A stretch of DNA of 64,000 nucleotides from Dyadobacter sediminis (GCF_005860765.1 NZ_VCEI01000029.1:400528-464527); one strand, 5' to 3'; counted from the first letter of the stretch, positions 8,959-19,052 are shown. Numbers and translations are program-made. Notes: generated from the letters alone by a model not told the origin.

Positions 8959-11900
8959 TTAGAAATTGATATTTAAACCAGCGGTGTACACTTTGACATT
9001 CGGATAGCCAAACTGCGCATTTTCAGCACTTTCGGGATCAAATCCGCTATCCAGCTTCGTAAATGTGAGCAGATTCTGGCCGCTCAGATATACTCTCAAA
9101 GAGCTTATTTTAACGGCTTGCAGTACTTTGGGAGAAATACTGTAACCAATCTGCAGGTTTTTAAGTCTCAGGTAACTGGCATTTACAACGCTGAAACTGG
9201 AAATGGCGTAATTATGCCATTGACTTACATGCGTTTTCGGGAATCTTGCATCCGGCGTTTCCGGTGTCCAGCGATCCAGGTGTTTGGTTTGCGCCTTGTA
9301 ACCGTTTACAAATGCAAACTGAACCTGATCCTGCAGATACTGCTTTACATCTGCCGCGCCCTGGCCGAGCACAACCAGATCAAAGTTTTTGAAACGTGCA
9401 GTCAGGTTCAGTCCGTAAGTAGTTTTGGGAATATCGCTGCCGAGATCAATGCGGTCGTTGCCGTTGATGACACCATCGTTATTCTGGTCCTTGAAAATAA
9501 GGTCGCCTTTTTGTACGGGCGAACCTACTACTTTCGGCAAAGTCTGAACCTGCTCGTCTGTCTGGTAAAAACCGGCTGCTTCGTAACCGAAGAAAGCATT
9601 CCACGGATAACCTTCGGCCTGAATCCGCTTGGTCTTGGCCGGATTTGCATATTTCTCTACGTTATTGCGGTTTATTCCGACATTGAAAGAAACGTTATAG
9701 GAAAAATCGCCCAGCCGGTTCGCATGCCCGATCACCAGTTCAATGCCTTTGTTCCGCATCGCACCGGCATTGACAGTCGGCGCGGGCAAACCGTAAATAG
9801 ATGAAACCGGCACGGCAACGAGGATATTGTCCGTATAACGGTTGTAATAATCAGCCGTAAGCGACAGTTTGTTGTTGAACAAAGCAAGGTCTGCGCCTAT
9901 GTCGAAAGTCGTACTTTTCTCCCATTGCAGATTTGGATTTGCCGCCACCTGCTGCGCTGCGCCGGCATTGATACCGCCGTTGAAAGGATAATTTACGCCC
10001 AATGCAACCGTCGGAATGTACAGGTAATCGTTGATGTTGTTGTTTCCGACCGAACCGTAAGATCCTCTTAATTTAAGATCGGAAACGACTTGTACATTTT
10101 TCAGGAACGCTTCTTCTGAAATACGCCATCCTGCCGAGAAAGAAGGAAAAACGCCCCATCTTTTGTCTGCTGCAAATTTGGACGAACCGTCGTAACGCAC
10201 GCTGGCTTCCAGCAGGTATTTTCCCTGATAATCGTAATTGATCCTTCCGAAATAGGAACCCAGCTTGCTTTCGTAACTAAGACCCGAAGCCGTCATTCCT
10301 TCCGTTGATCCTGCATTTACGTCCGTAAGCTCATTGCTGGGCAGGTTTCTGCGGAAAATGCCGTTTTCGCGGTAGTTATAGGTTTCGCGCGAAGAACCCA
10401 GAAGCACATTCAGGTTATGGCTGCCGAAACTCTTTTCATACGTCAGAAAAGCTTGTAACGTAATCCTGGAATTTCTGAAATTATCATCCCGGACCGAATT
10501 CGGGCCCTGGTAACTGCCGTCGCCGTAAGTAAGGTCTTTCAGATGCGTTTTCTTGTCGTTGAAGTAAAAATCCGCCCCGGCTGAACCTCTCAGTTTGAGT
10601 CCTTTAAAAATAATCAGTTCGGCAAATGCATTTCCCATGCCGTTGGAAATCTGGTCTTTGATGGAGCCGCCGTTTTCAATCCATGCATTTGGGTTTCCGT
10701 CCAGATACCGCATCCACGAACCGTCGGGATATTTGTTGGGTACCGTCGGCGGAATGCGGTTGGCATACACAATGCTGAAATTCAGTCCCTGCCCGGTTGC
10801 AATGGCCGAAGGCTCGCTGATTCCTTGGCGGATAAACGAAGAAGTAAGGCCCACGGAAAGCCTGTCCGAAATTTTACTGTCGAGGTTAAAACGGACATTA
10901 TAACGATCGTTGTCCGTGTTTTTAATTAACCCTTTCTGATTCAAATAGCCGAATGACAACAGATATCTGGAAGCATCCGAACCGCCGGAAATGCTCAGAT
11001 TATGCGATTGCTGGATTCCGGAGCCTTTGTAAAGCAGATCGAGCCAGTCCGTATCCGGATAATTGGCAGGATCCGAGCCGTTACGGAATTTTTCAATCTC
11101 TGCTTCGGTAAACCTCGGCTGCTGGCCTTCGTTGACAAGCCCTTCGTTCAGCAGCTTTCCGTATTCATAAGAACCCAGATAATCGGGAAGATTGGTCGGT
11201 TTCTGCATGCCGATGTATGCATTGTAACTTACAACGGGCTTGCCGGACTTTCCTCTTTTGGTTGTTACCAGTATAACGCCGTTTGCTGCCCGTGAACCGT
11301 AAATGGCACCGGCAGAAGCATCTTTCAGTACACTGATGCTTTCTATGTCATTCGGATTCAGGTTTTCCATGGAAGAAATAAGCCCGTCCACAACCACCAT
11401 CGGCGAAGCATTGTTCATGCTGCCAACGCCGCGCACCCGGATTTCGCCGGTGTCCCTTCCCGGCTGCCCGGATCTCTGCACAACGGTTACGCCCGGCAGT
11501 ACGCCCTGCAAGGCACTCGACATGTTGGTAACTGGTCTGTTGGCCACTTGGTCCGCACCAACAGTCGCAACGGCTCCGGTAAGATTGATCTTTTTCTGCG
11601 TTCCGTAGCCGACAACGACCAGCTCTTTCAGCGCCGTATTTTCCGGAACAAGGCTTACGGAAAGATTGGACTGGCTGCCCACTGTAATTTCCTGCGTTAC
11701 ATACCCTACAAAACTCATCACAAGCACGGCCGATTCGTCCGGCACATCCAGCTTAAACATTCCTTCGCTGTCCGTCGTGGTGCCTTTCTGGGTTCCTTTG
11801 AGCACGACGCTTACGCCGGGCAGCCCGGCGTTGCTTTCGTCTGTTATTTTACCCGTAACCTGAATCAACATTGCCTCCTGATTTTCAGAAAACACGGTTT

Positions 11901-12054
11901 CACCTGCTTGCCTTTTCCAGTCATTTGCTTCATGCCCTGCGTAAGTAAAACCTGCAAAAGCAACCGAGAAAATAATCTGGGCCAGTGAATTTTTCATCAG
12001 CGCGTACAAGGACGCACAGCAATTTGATTGTCGAAGTTTTTGCATCGTTTTCAT
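8959..12054 (-). CDS. SusC/RagA family TonB-linked outer-membrane transporter
   Basis: This 1031-residue protein has an N-terminal signal region, a carboxypeptidase-regulatory-like domain at about 64-140 (GLPGVSVVLKGTQKGTTTD), a SusC-type link (LVVVGYGTQKK at 145-155) and a plug domain (GVTVVQRSGQPG, SISVLKDASAGAIYGSRAANG). A 22-strand barrel forms the rest. There is no N-terminal STN domain, so it is unlikely to signal through an anti-sigma factor. It heads the SusCD operon; the 279 bases upstream hold no clear consensus promoter. The likely substrate is an oligosaccharide or glycoside, which cannot be fixed from this sequence. Confidence 0.95.
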   Translation of the reverse strand: MKTMQKLRQSNCCASLYALMKNSLAQIIFSVAFAGFTYAGHEANDWKRQAGETVFSENQEAMLIQVTGKITDESNAGLPGVSVVLKGTQKGTTTDSEGMFKLDVPDESAVLVMSFVGYVTQEITVGSQSNLSVSLVPENTALKELVVVGYGTQKKINLTGAVATVGADQVANRPVTNMSSALQGVLPGVTVVQRSGQPGRDTGEIRVRGVGSMNNASPMVVVDGLISSMENLNPNDIESISVLKDASAGAIYGSRAANGVILVTTKRGKSGKPVVSYNAYIGMQKPTNLPDYLGSYEYGKLLNEGLVNEGQQPRFTEAEIEKFRNGSDPANYPDTDWLDLLYKGSGIQQSHNLSISGGSDASRYLLSFGYLNQKGLIKNTDNDRYNVRFNLDSKISDRLSVGLTSSFIRQGISEPSAIATGQGLNFSIVYANRIPPTVPNKYPDGSWMRYLDGNPNAWIENGGSIKDQISNGMGNAFAELIIFKGLKLRGSAGADFYFNDKKTHLKDLTYGDGSYQGPNSVRDDNFRNSRITLQAFLTYEKSFGSHNLNVLLGSSRETYNYRENGIFRRNLPSNELTDVNAGSTEGMTASGLSYESKLGSYFGRINYDYQGKYLLEASVRYDGSSKFAADKRWGVFPSFSAGWRISEEAFLKNVQVVSDLKLRGSYGSVGNNNINDYLYIPTVALGVNYPFNGGINAGAAQQVAANPNLQWEKSTTFDIGADLALFNNKLSLTADYYNRYTDNILVAVPVSSIYGLPAPTVNAGAMRNKGIELVIGHANRLGDFSYNVSFNVGINRNNVEKYANPAKTKRIQAEGYPWNAFFGYEAAGFYQTDEQVQTLPKVVGSPVQKGDLIFKDQNNDGVINGNDRIDLGSDIPKTTYGLNLTARFKNFDLVVLGQGAADVKQYLQDQVQFAFVNGYKAQTKHLDRWTPETPDARFPKTHVSQWHNYAISSFSVVNASYLRLKNLQIGYSISPKVLQAVKISSLRVYLSGQNLLTFTKLDSGFDPESAENAQFGYPNVKVYTAGLNINF

Positions 12055-12333
12055 TCAGGTTAGCGGTTAAGTGATTTAGTATTATCGGATCGGCAGTGTG
12101 GGATTTGTGAAAAAAGTCCGGCTTTTATTATATAAACACTTACTGGAAATCTCTTTCTGAAAACAGGTTTTCCTTACTAAGTTTCACTTCGTGTACGTTC
12201 ACGATTTATCCAGTGCTTATAGCAAATGCATTTTCATCACCCTTTTGAAGGCAGCGAGCAGGTTTTGTTCCGGACTATGATTTTTACTGAAAAGATTTTT
12301 GAAACGCAGCAGACTGAAAGACTACTTCTGAAA

Positions 12334-13152
12334 TTACAGGATCAAAGGATTTAAGCTGGAATCGAGCAGACTTCCGGTTGGCAATCCGCTCATCCAGCGC
12401 TGGCGGTCCGCTTCCTGATGTTTGTTCTGAGGCTCGGTAACCGATGCGCCGTCTGCAACAAAAATGATCGTCATTACTTCACGCATAATATCTTCGGACT
12501 TGTTTCCGGGTGCCGAATGCAGCGTCCAGCCATAATGCCATGTTGCATCGCCGGCATGCATGGTTTTGGCGCGTGAAACCTGAAATCCTTTTTGCTGGAT
12601 GTATCTTTCGAGCATGGCCTCAGATTCATCCGAAATAGCCACATTTTCTACAAATCCGCTTTCATGAGACCGGGAAGCAAATGTAAGCATGCCCATTTCT
12701 TCGGTAATGTCGATAAGCGGCATCCACATGGTAACAGTGTTATTGGTATCCACCGGCCAGTAATACTGATCCTGATGCCAGGGCGTAAAGCCGCCGCCGG
12801 GCTCTTTGTACAATGCCTGATCGTGATACATACGTACATTTTCTACGCCGAGCAGGTCTGCGGCGATTTTACCAAAACGCTTTGCAAGGGAAAAATTCCT
12901 GACCTGCTCATCCACTTCCCACAAATTGGTAATCTGCAGAAACGCTTTTCCGTAAGTGTCTCTGTCTTTCAGACTGCGCTTTTCCGTATTGTATTCTGTT
13001 GCCGCACGATTGATTACGTTCCGGTAATAAGCGACTTCGGTTTGATTGAGGATGCCGGGAATGAGCACATGCCCGTTTTTTCTGAAACTTTCAATCTGGC
13101 TGTCGTCAATAGTCTTGAAGCCAGCCAGATCAGGAGCAGTTAAAGTTGTCAT
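12334..13152 (-). CDS. Phytanoyl-CoA dioxygenase (PhyH) family Fe(II)/2-oxoglutarate oxygenase
   Basis: This protein of about 272 residues belongs to the PhyH superfamily of non-haem iron, 2-oxoglutarate-dependent oxygenases. The iron-binding HxD is at His126/Asp128 (TPWHQDQYYW), and a distal His lies in HYGWTLHSAPGNKS. The frame runs upstream to a TTG at 13188, but the ATG at 13152 gives a normal start. It lies upstream of SusC on the same strand, with a gap of about 280 bases, and is divergent from the AraC regulator. Such genes often occur in sugar-utilisation loci of Bacteroidota, but the substrate is not known. Confidence 0.88.
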   Translation of the reverse strand: MTTLTAPDLAGFKTIDDSQIESFRKNGHVLIPGILNQTEVAYYRNVINRAATEYNTEKRSLKDRDTYGKAFLQITNLWEVDEQVRNFSLAKRFGKIAADLLGVENVRMYHDQALYKEPGGGFTPWHQDQYYWPVDTNNTVTMWMPLIDITEEMGMLTFASRSHESGFVENVAISDESEAMLERYIQQKGFQVSRAKTMHAGDATWHYGWTLHSAPGNKSEDIMREVMTIIFVADGASVTEPQNKHQEADRQRWMSGLPTGSLLDSSLNPLIL

Positions 13153-13291
13153 TGAAGAAAATAGGGGTTTAGGAATAATTAATATCAAATTTCGATGCTA
13201 ATGTGGATTTTATGCTAGGCGGATTATGGCTGATTAATGGATTATTTTATCTATTTTTATTTTGCCGCACGCAGTTTGAATAAAATAGTCA

Positions 13292-14158
13292 ATGATCAAA
13301 GCACAATTTGAAAATCTTTATCCTGATTCACACGCTTCCTTTATCGTGAATGCGTTCACGCTGGACAAGTTTGACGTGCCGTATCATTTTCATCCGCAGT
13401 ACGAACTGACACTCATTGTAAAAGGAAACGGAAAACGCTTTGTAGGCAAGAATATGGCGGGATTTGATTCCGGAGATCTGGTTTTTCTGGGTTCGGACCT
13501 GCCGCATTCATGGAAATCGGAAAATACAGCCCGGACGGAAGCTGTACAGTCCGTTGTTGTGCAGTTTGAAAAGAACTTTCTCGGCCCTGAATTTTTTGAC
13601 AAACCCGAACTGGCCGAAATCAATAATCTGTTGAAATTGAGTGCTTGCGGAATTCAGTTTATCCATGACGGAGCAGCGGCGGCAGGCGAAAAAATGAAGT
13701 TGCTTGCCGCCCAGGAAAATGCCTTTCGTAAAATGACGATGCTGCTGGAAATCCTGTACGATCTGGCAAAGTCCGGCGATTACGTTCTGCTGGATCCGGA
13801 CGCAACCATTGCGCAGCAGCACAACAGCCACAAGGAGCGCGTCAATGCCGCTTTGGGCTATATTGTGGATAATTTCAGAAATGACATCGTGCTGAACAAA
13901 GTAGCGTCGCTTGCCAATATGTCGCCCAATGCATTTTGTAAATATTTCAAAAAAATGACCAACAAAACCTTTGTAGAAACGGTTATAGATTACCGGATCA
14001 GCTTTGCCGTACAACAGCTGATTGCTACAGACAAGACAGTTTCAGAAATTGCACTGGAAAGCGGATTCGGAGACATTTCGCATTTTTACAAACTGTTTAA
14101 AAAAAGGATGAACATGAGCCCGCTGAATTACAGGAACAGCTTTCAGAAAAGTTTGTAA
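13292..14158 (+). CDS. AraC family transcriptional regulator with cupin-like sensor domain
   Basis: This 288-residue regulator has an N-terminal cupin-like ligand domain (VPYHFHPQYELTLIVKGNG, GDLVFLGSDLPHSW) and a C-terminal AraC DNA-binding domain of two helix-turn-helix motifs (about 185-285; VASLANMSPNAFCKYFKKM and VSEIALESGFGDISHFYKLF). It is transcribed divergently from the PhyH gene across 139 bases, the classical arrangement for local control. It most likely controls the PhyH gene and perhaps the SusCD run beyond it. The inducer is probably a sugar, but the sequence does not show which. Confidence 0.92.
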   Translation: MIKAQFENLYPDSHASFIVNAFTLDKFDVPYHFHPQYELTLIVKGNGKRFVGKNMAGFDSGDLVFLGSDLPHSWKSENTARTEAVQSVVVQFEKNFLGPEFFDKPELAEINNLLKLSACGIQFIHDGAAAAGEKMKLLAAQENAFRKMTMLLEILYDLAKSGDYVLLDPDATIAQQHNSHKERVNAALGYIVDNFRNDIVLNKVASLANMSPNAFCKYFKKMTNKTFVETVIDYRISFAVQQLIATDKTVSEIALESGFGDISHFYKLFKKRMNMSPLNYRNSFQKSL

Positions 14159-14176
14159 TCGGTACATACGGACTGT

Positions 14177-14536
14177 TTATTTGCAGAAAGCATCTTCAAT
14201 ATGCAGCGTATTTGATTTGCCGTTTTGCTGGATCAGAATGGAAACAATGTCAAAACGGACGTCAAAATGCCAGTCATGATCGTAAATGTACTGCTCCGCT
14301 GCTTTCATGACCAGCCTTGCTTTTGCTGCGTTCACAAACTGTTCCGGCATGCCGAAACCGGTTCCGCTTCTGGTTTTCACCTCGACAAAAATCAGCATTT
14401 TGTCCTTTCTGATGATCAGGTCAATTTCCAGATGTCTGTTGCGGTAATTCTTTTCAACTATTTCGTATCCTTTTTGCTTTAAAAATGCAGTAGCCTGTTT
14501 TTCTCCCCAGTTTCCTGTATCGTTGTGTGTTGCCAT
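14177..14536 (-). CDS. YraN family (UPF0102) endonuclease-like protein
   Basis: This 119-residue protein has the UPF0102/YraN fold, related to archaeal Holliday-junction resolvases. The restriction-nuclease-like core is visible: GEKQATAFLKQKGYEIVEKN, then EIDLIIRKDKMLIFVEVKTR, which supplies the Asp and the E-x-K catalytic pattern. Its length is normal for the family. It is convergent with the AraC gene, 18 bases from that stop, and divergent from lipB. The cellular role of YraN proteins is poorly defined. Confidence 0.9.
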   Translation of the reverse strand: MATHNDTGNWGEKQATAFLKQKGYEIVEKNYRNRHLEIDLIIRKDKMLIFVEVKTRSGTGFGMPEQFVNAAKARLVMKAAEQYIYDHDWHFDVRFDIVSILIQQNGKSNTLHIEDAFCK

Positions 14537-14667
14537 AGAACATTTTATATACTAAAGTGTGTTATTTATCTAGTAAGAATTCGTTATGACGCAGAAATTT
14601 CAAAAGGTCACAAAAAATAAATAATGTTGGCTTCAAAAGCAGTCGCAGGCCAATCCCTGAATTTTAA

Positions 14668-15396
14668 ATGAATATCCGGATCAATAAACAAGTGCTTTTT
14701 CGTAACCTCGGGCTGATCGATTATCAGGAAGCGTGGGATTATCAGGAAAAAATTTTTGCAGAAACCATTTCAGTCAAGACCGCCAACCGGAATCTGGACA
14801 GTGAAAAGCAGCAATTAACGCCCAATTATCTGTTATTTTGCCAGCATCCGCACGTATATACGCTGGGCAAGAACGGAAAGCCGGATCATTTGCTGCTGGA
14901 AGAAAACGGGCTTGCACAAAAACAGGCAAAATATTACAGGATCAACCGCGGAGGCGACATTACTTATCACGGACCCGGCCAGCTTGTGGGCTATCCGATT
15001 CTGGACCTGGATAATTTTTTTACGGATATACATCTTTACATGCGCATGCTGGAGGAAAGTATCATCCTGACTTTGGCGGATTACGGACTGAAGGCCGGCC
15101 GTATTGACGGACTGACGGGCGTATGGCTCGGTTATGAAGCACAGGAAAATCCGAGAAAGATTTGTGCACTGGGCGTAAAAACCAGCCGCTGGGTTACGAT
15201 GCACGGGTTTGCACTGAACGTAAATACGGATTTATCTTATTTCGGAAACATCGTTCCGTGCGGCATTCAGGATAAAGCCGTAACGTCCATGGCAGCCGAA
15301 CTCGGGTATGAACCGGATATTCAGGAAGTTTCAGAAAAATTAAAAAATCATTTGGCAGAACTGTTCCGAATGGAACTGCAAGTAGTAAATCCATGA
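14668..15396 (+). CDS. lipB: Octanoyl-[ACP]:protein N-octanoyltransferase (lipoate biosynthesis)
   Basis: LipB moves the octanoyl group from acyl carrier protein to lipoyl domains of 2-oxoacid dehydrogenases and the glycine cleavage H protein. The 242-residue protein shows HPHVYTLGKNG, the signature RGGDITYHGPGQLVGYP at 94-110, the catalytic Lys164 region (KICALGVK) and the acyl-thioester Cys198 in NIVPCGIQD. It overlaps the next gene by four bases (ATGA), so the two are translationally coupled. Confidence 0.95.
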   Translation: MNIRINKQVLFRNLGLIDYQEAWDYQEKIFAETISVKTANRNLDSEKQQLTPNYLLFCQHPHVYTLGKNGKPDHLLLEENGLAQKQAKYYRINRGGDITYHGPGQLVGYPILDLDNFFTDIHLYMRMLEESIILTLADYGLKAGRIDGLTGVWLGYEAQENPRKICALGVKTSRWVTMHGFALNVNTDLSYFGNIVPCGIQDKAVTSMAAELGYEPDIQEVSEKLKNHLAELFRMELQVVNP

Positions 15397-15806
15397 AGAA
15401 AGACATTATATTTCATCCGGTACAAGGCGTCCAGGTGGCGATTGTAAGAACTGTAAATGAGTTGAATACCACGGAATGGAACGTTATTGTCATCAACCGG
15501 AATGACAAGCCGATTACCAATTGCTTTGTAACCTCGAAAGGATACAGCAACAGCGAATCCGGAACGAATTCAGATCAGCGTACATCCACATTAAGACACT
15601 TTTTCCCGGAAATCCAGCCTGGTGCACATGTGATTGTAGAACCGATTATGCCGGACGTCTTTCATCTCAATAACGAGTTTTGGATCAGTTATTTCCTTGA
15701 AAAACAGATCTACGATAAAAAGTTTATCTTCGTGCCGGACAGCATTATCGAAGATAACCTGATTGTGATTGATCCGCCTGGCGTTGAAGGCATTCTGCAT
15801 GAATAA
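15393..15806 (+). CDS. Conserved hypothetical protein coupled to lipB
   Basis: This 137-residue soluble protein has no signal peptide and no domain I can name. It appears all-beta, with strands such as GVQVAIVRTVNEL, EWNVIVINRN and HVIVEPIMPDVFHLNNEFW. The start codon overlaps the lipB stop (ATGA), which makes it a real gene in a lipB operon. The tight coupling suggests a shared expression need but does not define a function. Confidence 0.8.
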   Translation: MKKDIIFHPVQGVQVAIVRTVNELNTTEWNVIVINRNDKPITNCFVTSKGYSNSESGTNSDQRTSTLRHFFPEIQPGAHVIVEPIMPDVFHLNNEFWISYFLEKQIYDKKFIFVPDSIIEDNLIVIDPPGVEGILHE

Positions 15807-15859
15807 GCATCATCCGGCAAATATTTTAAAGAAAATGATAGCAAGATAACACACATACT

Positions 15860-16594
15860 ATGACTGAAGAATTCAAGAAAAAAGCAAAAAGCCTTCTGCT
15901 GCTCGATATTGAAACCGTAGCCGCCTGTGCATCGTACGACGAGTTGCCGGAACGCATGCAGAAACTCTGGGATAAAAAGGCGGTCAGTCTGAAAAAAGGC
16001 GATGATACCTTGTCCAATGCAGAATATTTCTATAACCGCAGCGCGATCTATTCTGAATTCGGCAAAATCATCTGCATTGCTTTCGGTGCTTTTTACTGGA
16101 ATGAAAAAAATGAAATTGCCTTCAAGGTCAGCAGTTTTTCCGGTGACAACGAGGCGGAGGTTCTGTTGCAGTTCAGGACACTGATCGAAAAGTACCCTTC
16201 AGACCAGCTGATCCTTTGCGCACACAATGGCAAGGAATTTGATTTTCCGTTCATTTGCCGCCGAATGCTGATCCACGGCATAGAAATTCCGAAAGCATTG
16301 CAGATCTCGGGTAAAAAACCATGGGAAATTCTGCATCAGGATACGATGGATATGTGGAAATTCGGCGATTACAAAAGTTATACATCGCTGGATTTGCTGG
16401 CGGCAGTTTTTGACATTCCGGGAAGTAAAAACGAAATGAGCGGCGATCAGGTCACAAAGGTATATTATGAGGAAAATGACCTTTTGAAGATAAGCCGTTA
16501 TTGCAGAGAAGATGTGGTTGTAATGGCACAGCTTTATTTAAGATTACAAAACTTTGAGACCGTACATCCGGACAACATTATCCGGGTGGAATAA
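15860..16594 (+). CDS. PolB-like 3'-5' exonuclease
   Basis: This 244-residue protein is a DEDDy-type 3'-5' exonuclease of the predicted PolB-related family. The three exonuclease motifs are in order: LLLDIETVA (Exo I Asp/Glu) near residue 15, CAHNGKEFDFPF (Exo II, with the Asp) near residue 118, and SRYCREDVVV (Exo III YxxxD) near residue 215. It is a stand-alone nuclease without a polymerase domain. It lies 53 bases after the hypothetical gene and upstream of RNase R, all on the plus strand. A role in DNA repair or RNA trimming is possible. Confidence 0.9.
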   Translation: MTEEFKKKAKSLLLLDIETVAACASYDELPERMQKLWDKKAVSLKKGDDTLSNAEYFYNRSAIYSEFGKIICIAFGAFYWNEKNEIAFKVSSFSGDNEAEVLLQFRTLIEKYPSDQLILCAHNGKEFDFPFICRRMLIHGIEIPKALQISGKKPWEILHQDTMDMWKFGDYKSYTSLDLLAAVFDIPGSKNEMSGDQVTKVYYEENDLLKISRYCREDVVVMAQLYLRLQNFETVHPDNIIRVE

Positions 16595-16664
16595 TACGCA
16601 GAGTCTGACATTTGTCAGCAAGCAGCTTTTGCAGCGTTGCAAGGCCATATATATATAAGAATAC

Positions 16665-19052
16665 ATGAAAGATAAAAGAATAAAAGACAAGGGCAATCAT
16701 GACAAAAAGGAGGTAAAATCACCTCATCATATTGTTTCCTATATAGATAACCTGAAAGCGGACATCGCGGCTTTCTTTGACCTGAACAGCGAGCATTCGT
16801 TCCGGCCGTTTGATGTACACGATCATTTTGGTGTGCAGGACAAAAAAGTGCGTCAGCTGTTCAATGAAATTATTCATGAACTGGAAGAATCAGGACGGCT
16901 CGTGCATCAGAACGGCGGCTATTCGGCTGTTTTTAATAAAGAAGTAAATAAAGGGCTTACCGGACGTGTAGACCGTGTAAATAAATCGTTTGCGTTCGTC
17001 ATTATTGAAGGCAGGGAAGATGATATTTACGTAGAAACCGAGCTTCTGAACGGTGCATGGGACGGGGATATCGTCACCATTCAGCCATTGACCAAAAGCA
17101 GCCGCAGTTCGAGATCGGGCCGCAATGATTCGGGGAAAAACCGGGTGGAAGGAAGAGTTACCGAAATCGTAACGCGCTCTGCTGCTGAAATTGTAGGCAT
17201 TATTGAAATCAATCCGCGGTTTGCCGTTGTGCAGCCGGACAATAAAAAGCTTTTTGATCCGATCTTTGTCGAACCTGAAGAAGTCAAAACGGCACAGGAC
17301 GGCGACAAGGTGATTGTGAAAGTTACCCAATGGCCCACGCGCAGAAGCCAGGCAGAAGGGGAAATTGTAGAAGTGCTGGGAAAAGCCGGCGACAATGACG
17401 TGGAAATGCACGCGATTCTGGCTGAGTTCGGACTTCCGTACCAGTTTCCTGAAAATGTGGAAGCAGAGGCGCAGAAAATACCGGATGTCATTTCTGAAAA
17501 GGAAATACAAAACAGAAAGGATATCCGCAATGTGCTTACTTTCACAATTGACCCGGTGGATGCCAAGGATTTTGACGATGCGCTTTCCGTACGGTATCTG
17601 GAAGAAGGAAATGTGGAAATCGGCGTGCATATTGCTGATGTTTCGCATTACGTGCTGCCCGGAACCGAGCTGGAAAAAGAGGCATACCGCCGCGCTACAT
17701 CGGTTTATTTAGTAGACAGAACGGTTCCGATGCTTCCGGAAAAGCTTTCGAACAATCTCTGCTCACTCCGGCCGCACGAAGACAAACTTGCGTTTTCGGC
17801 TATTTTTGAAATCAGTCCGAAAGGGAAACTGCTGAAAGAATGGTTTGGCCGTACGATCATTCATTCCGACCGTCGTTACTCGTATGAAGAAGCACAGGCT
17901 GTGCTGGATTCCGGAGAAGGCGACTTTCCAAGTGAACTGAACACGCTGAACACGCTTGCCAAGATTTTCAGAAAAGAGCGTTTTAAAAACGGCGCGATCA
18001 ATTTTGAAACCAAGGAAGTCCGCTTCAGACTGGACGAAAAAGGAAAACCGCTGGGCATTTATACAAAAGAACGCCACGATTCCAACAAGCTGATCGAGGA
18101 ATTTATGCTTCTTGCCAACAAGCGGGTCGCTGAATTTGTTTATGCTTTATCGAAAGGCGAAGATAAAAATACGATGGTTTACCGTATCCACGAAGCGCCG
18201 GATACGGACCGTTTGAAAACATTTGCCACGTTTGTCGCCAAGCTCGGGCATAAGCTGGAAGTGGAAGAGGAAAGTAAAATCGCCAGTTCCATGAACAAAA
18301 TGCTGTCCAGGATTGAAGGGAAGCCAGAGCAGAACCTGATCGAATCGCTGGCCGTCAGAACGATGGCAAAAGCACGATACAGCGTTGAAGACCTCGGCCA
18401 TTTCGGACTTGCATTTGAGCGGTATTCTCACTTTACTTCTCCGATCCGCCGTTACCCGGATGTTATGGCGCACAGGCTTTTGCAGCATTATCTTGACGGC
18501 GGCAGTAATGTTGACCGTGATGCTTATGAAGATGCTTCCAAGCATTCCTCCGAACGTGAAAGGCTTGCAGCAGAAGCAGAACGGGCTTCCATCAAGTACA
18601 AGCAGGTGGAATACATGAGCATGATGGATAAGGATCAGGAGTTTGACGGAATTATTACGGGCGTTACCGAGTTCGGGATTTTTGTCGAAATTACTGAAAC
18701 GGCTTCCGAAGGTCTGATCCGTATGACGGATCTCGGCGATGATTTTTATGAACTCGACAAGGAAAATTACCGGATCATCGGTCAGCGTACCAAAAAGATC
18801 TACACTTTTGGCGATGTCGTAAAGGTGAAAGTTAAGGAAACAAATCTTGCACGCAGAAGCATGGACTTGTACCTTGCCGGAACGACTCCGTCCCCAAGTC
18901 GTAACAGCGGCAGTTCAAGAAACAGTGACGGTTTAAGAAGCAGTAACCGGAAACCCAGAGAAGCAGGTCCTGCCCGTAAAAGCCGCAGATCCAGTTCTTC
19001 GAAATCATCAGCTTCTTCTTCGCCAAAACCGAAATCGCGTAGAAGAGGATAA
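16665..19052 (+). CDS. rnr: Ribonuclease R
   Basis: RNase R is a processive 3'-5' hydrolytic exoribonuclease able to degrade structured RNA. The 795-residue protein has an N-terminal helix-turn-helix-like domain (about 45-85), cold-shock domains, the RNB catalytic domain with DAKDFDDA at 299-306, the TSPIRRYPDVMAHR segment, and a C-terminal S1 domain (about 640-715). A Ser/Lys/Arg-rich low-complexity tail (about 735-795) probably helps bind RNA. Length and order fit the family. Confidence 0.95.
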   Translation: MKDKRIKDKGNHDKKEVKSPHHIVSYIDNLKADIAAFFDLNSEHSFRPFDVHDHFGVQDKKVRQLFNEIIHELEESGRLVHQNGGYSAVFNKEVNKGLTGRVDRVNKSFAFVIIEGREDDIYVETELLNGAWDGDIVTIQPLTKSSRSSRSGRNDSGKNRVEGRVTEIVTRSAAEIVGIIEINPRFAVVQPDNKKLFDPIFVEPEEVKTAQDGDKVIVKVTQWPTRRSQAEGEIVEVLGKAGDNDVEMHAILAEFGLPYQFPENVEAEAQKIPDVISEKEIQNRKDIRNVLTFTIDPVDAKDFDDALSVRYLEEGNVEIGVHIADVSHYVLPGTELEKEAYRRATSVYLVDRTVPMLPEKLSNNLCSLRPHEDKLAFSAIFEISPKGKLLKEWFGRTIIHSDRRYSYEEAQAVLDSGEGDFPSELNTLNTLAKIFRKERFKNGAINFETKEVRFRLDEKGKPLGIYTKERHDSNKLIEEFMLLANKRVAEFVYALSKGEDKNTMVYRIHEAPDTDRLKTFATFVAKLGHKLEVEEESKIASSMNKMLSRIEGKPEQNLIESLAVRTMAKARYSVEDLGHFGLAFERYSHFTSPIRRYPDVMAHRLLQHYLDGGSNVDRDAYEDASKHSSERERLAAEAERASIKYKQVEYMSMMDKDQEFDGIITGVTEFGIFVEITETASEGLIRMTDLGDDFYELDKENYRIIGQRTKKIYTFGDVVKVKVKETNLARRSMDLYLAGTTPSPSRNSGSSRNSDGLRSSNRKPREAGPARKSRRSSSSKSSASSSPKPKSRRRG

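Noticed and set aside
9118..9804. 228-codon plus-strand frame opposite SusC
   Set aside because: It is antisense to the SusC gene with all SusC motifs intact, and has no domain or promoter of its own.
16890..17648. 252-codon minus-strand frame opposite RNase R
   Set aside because: It overlaps the RNase R catalytic region in antisense and its composition is that of a shadow frame.
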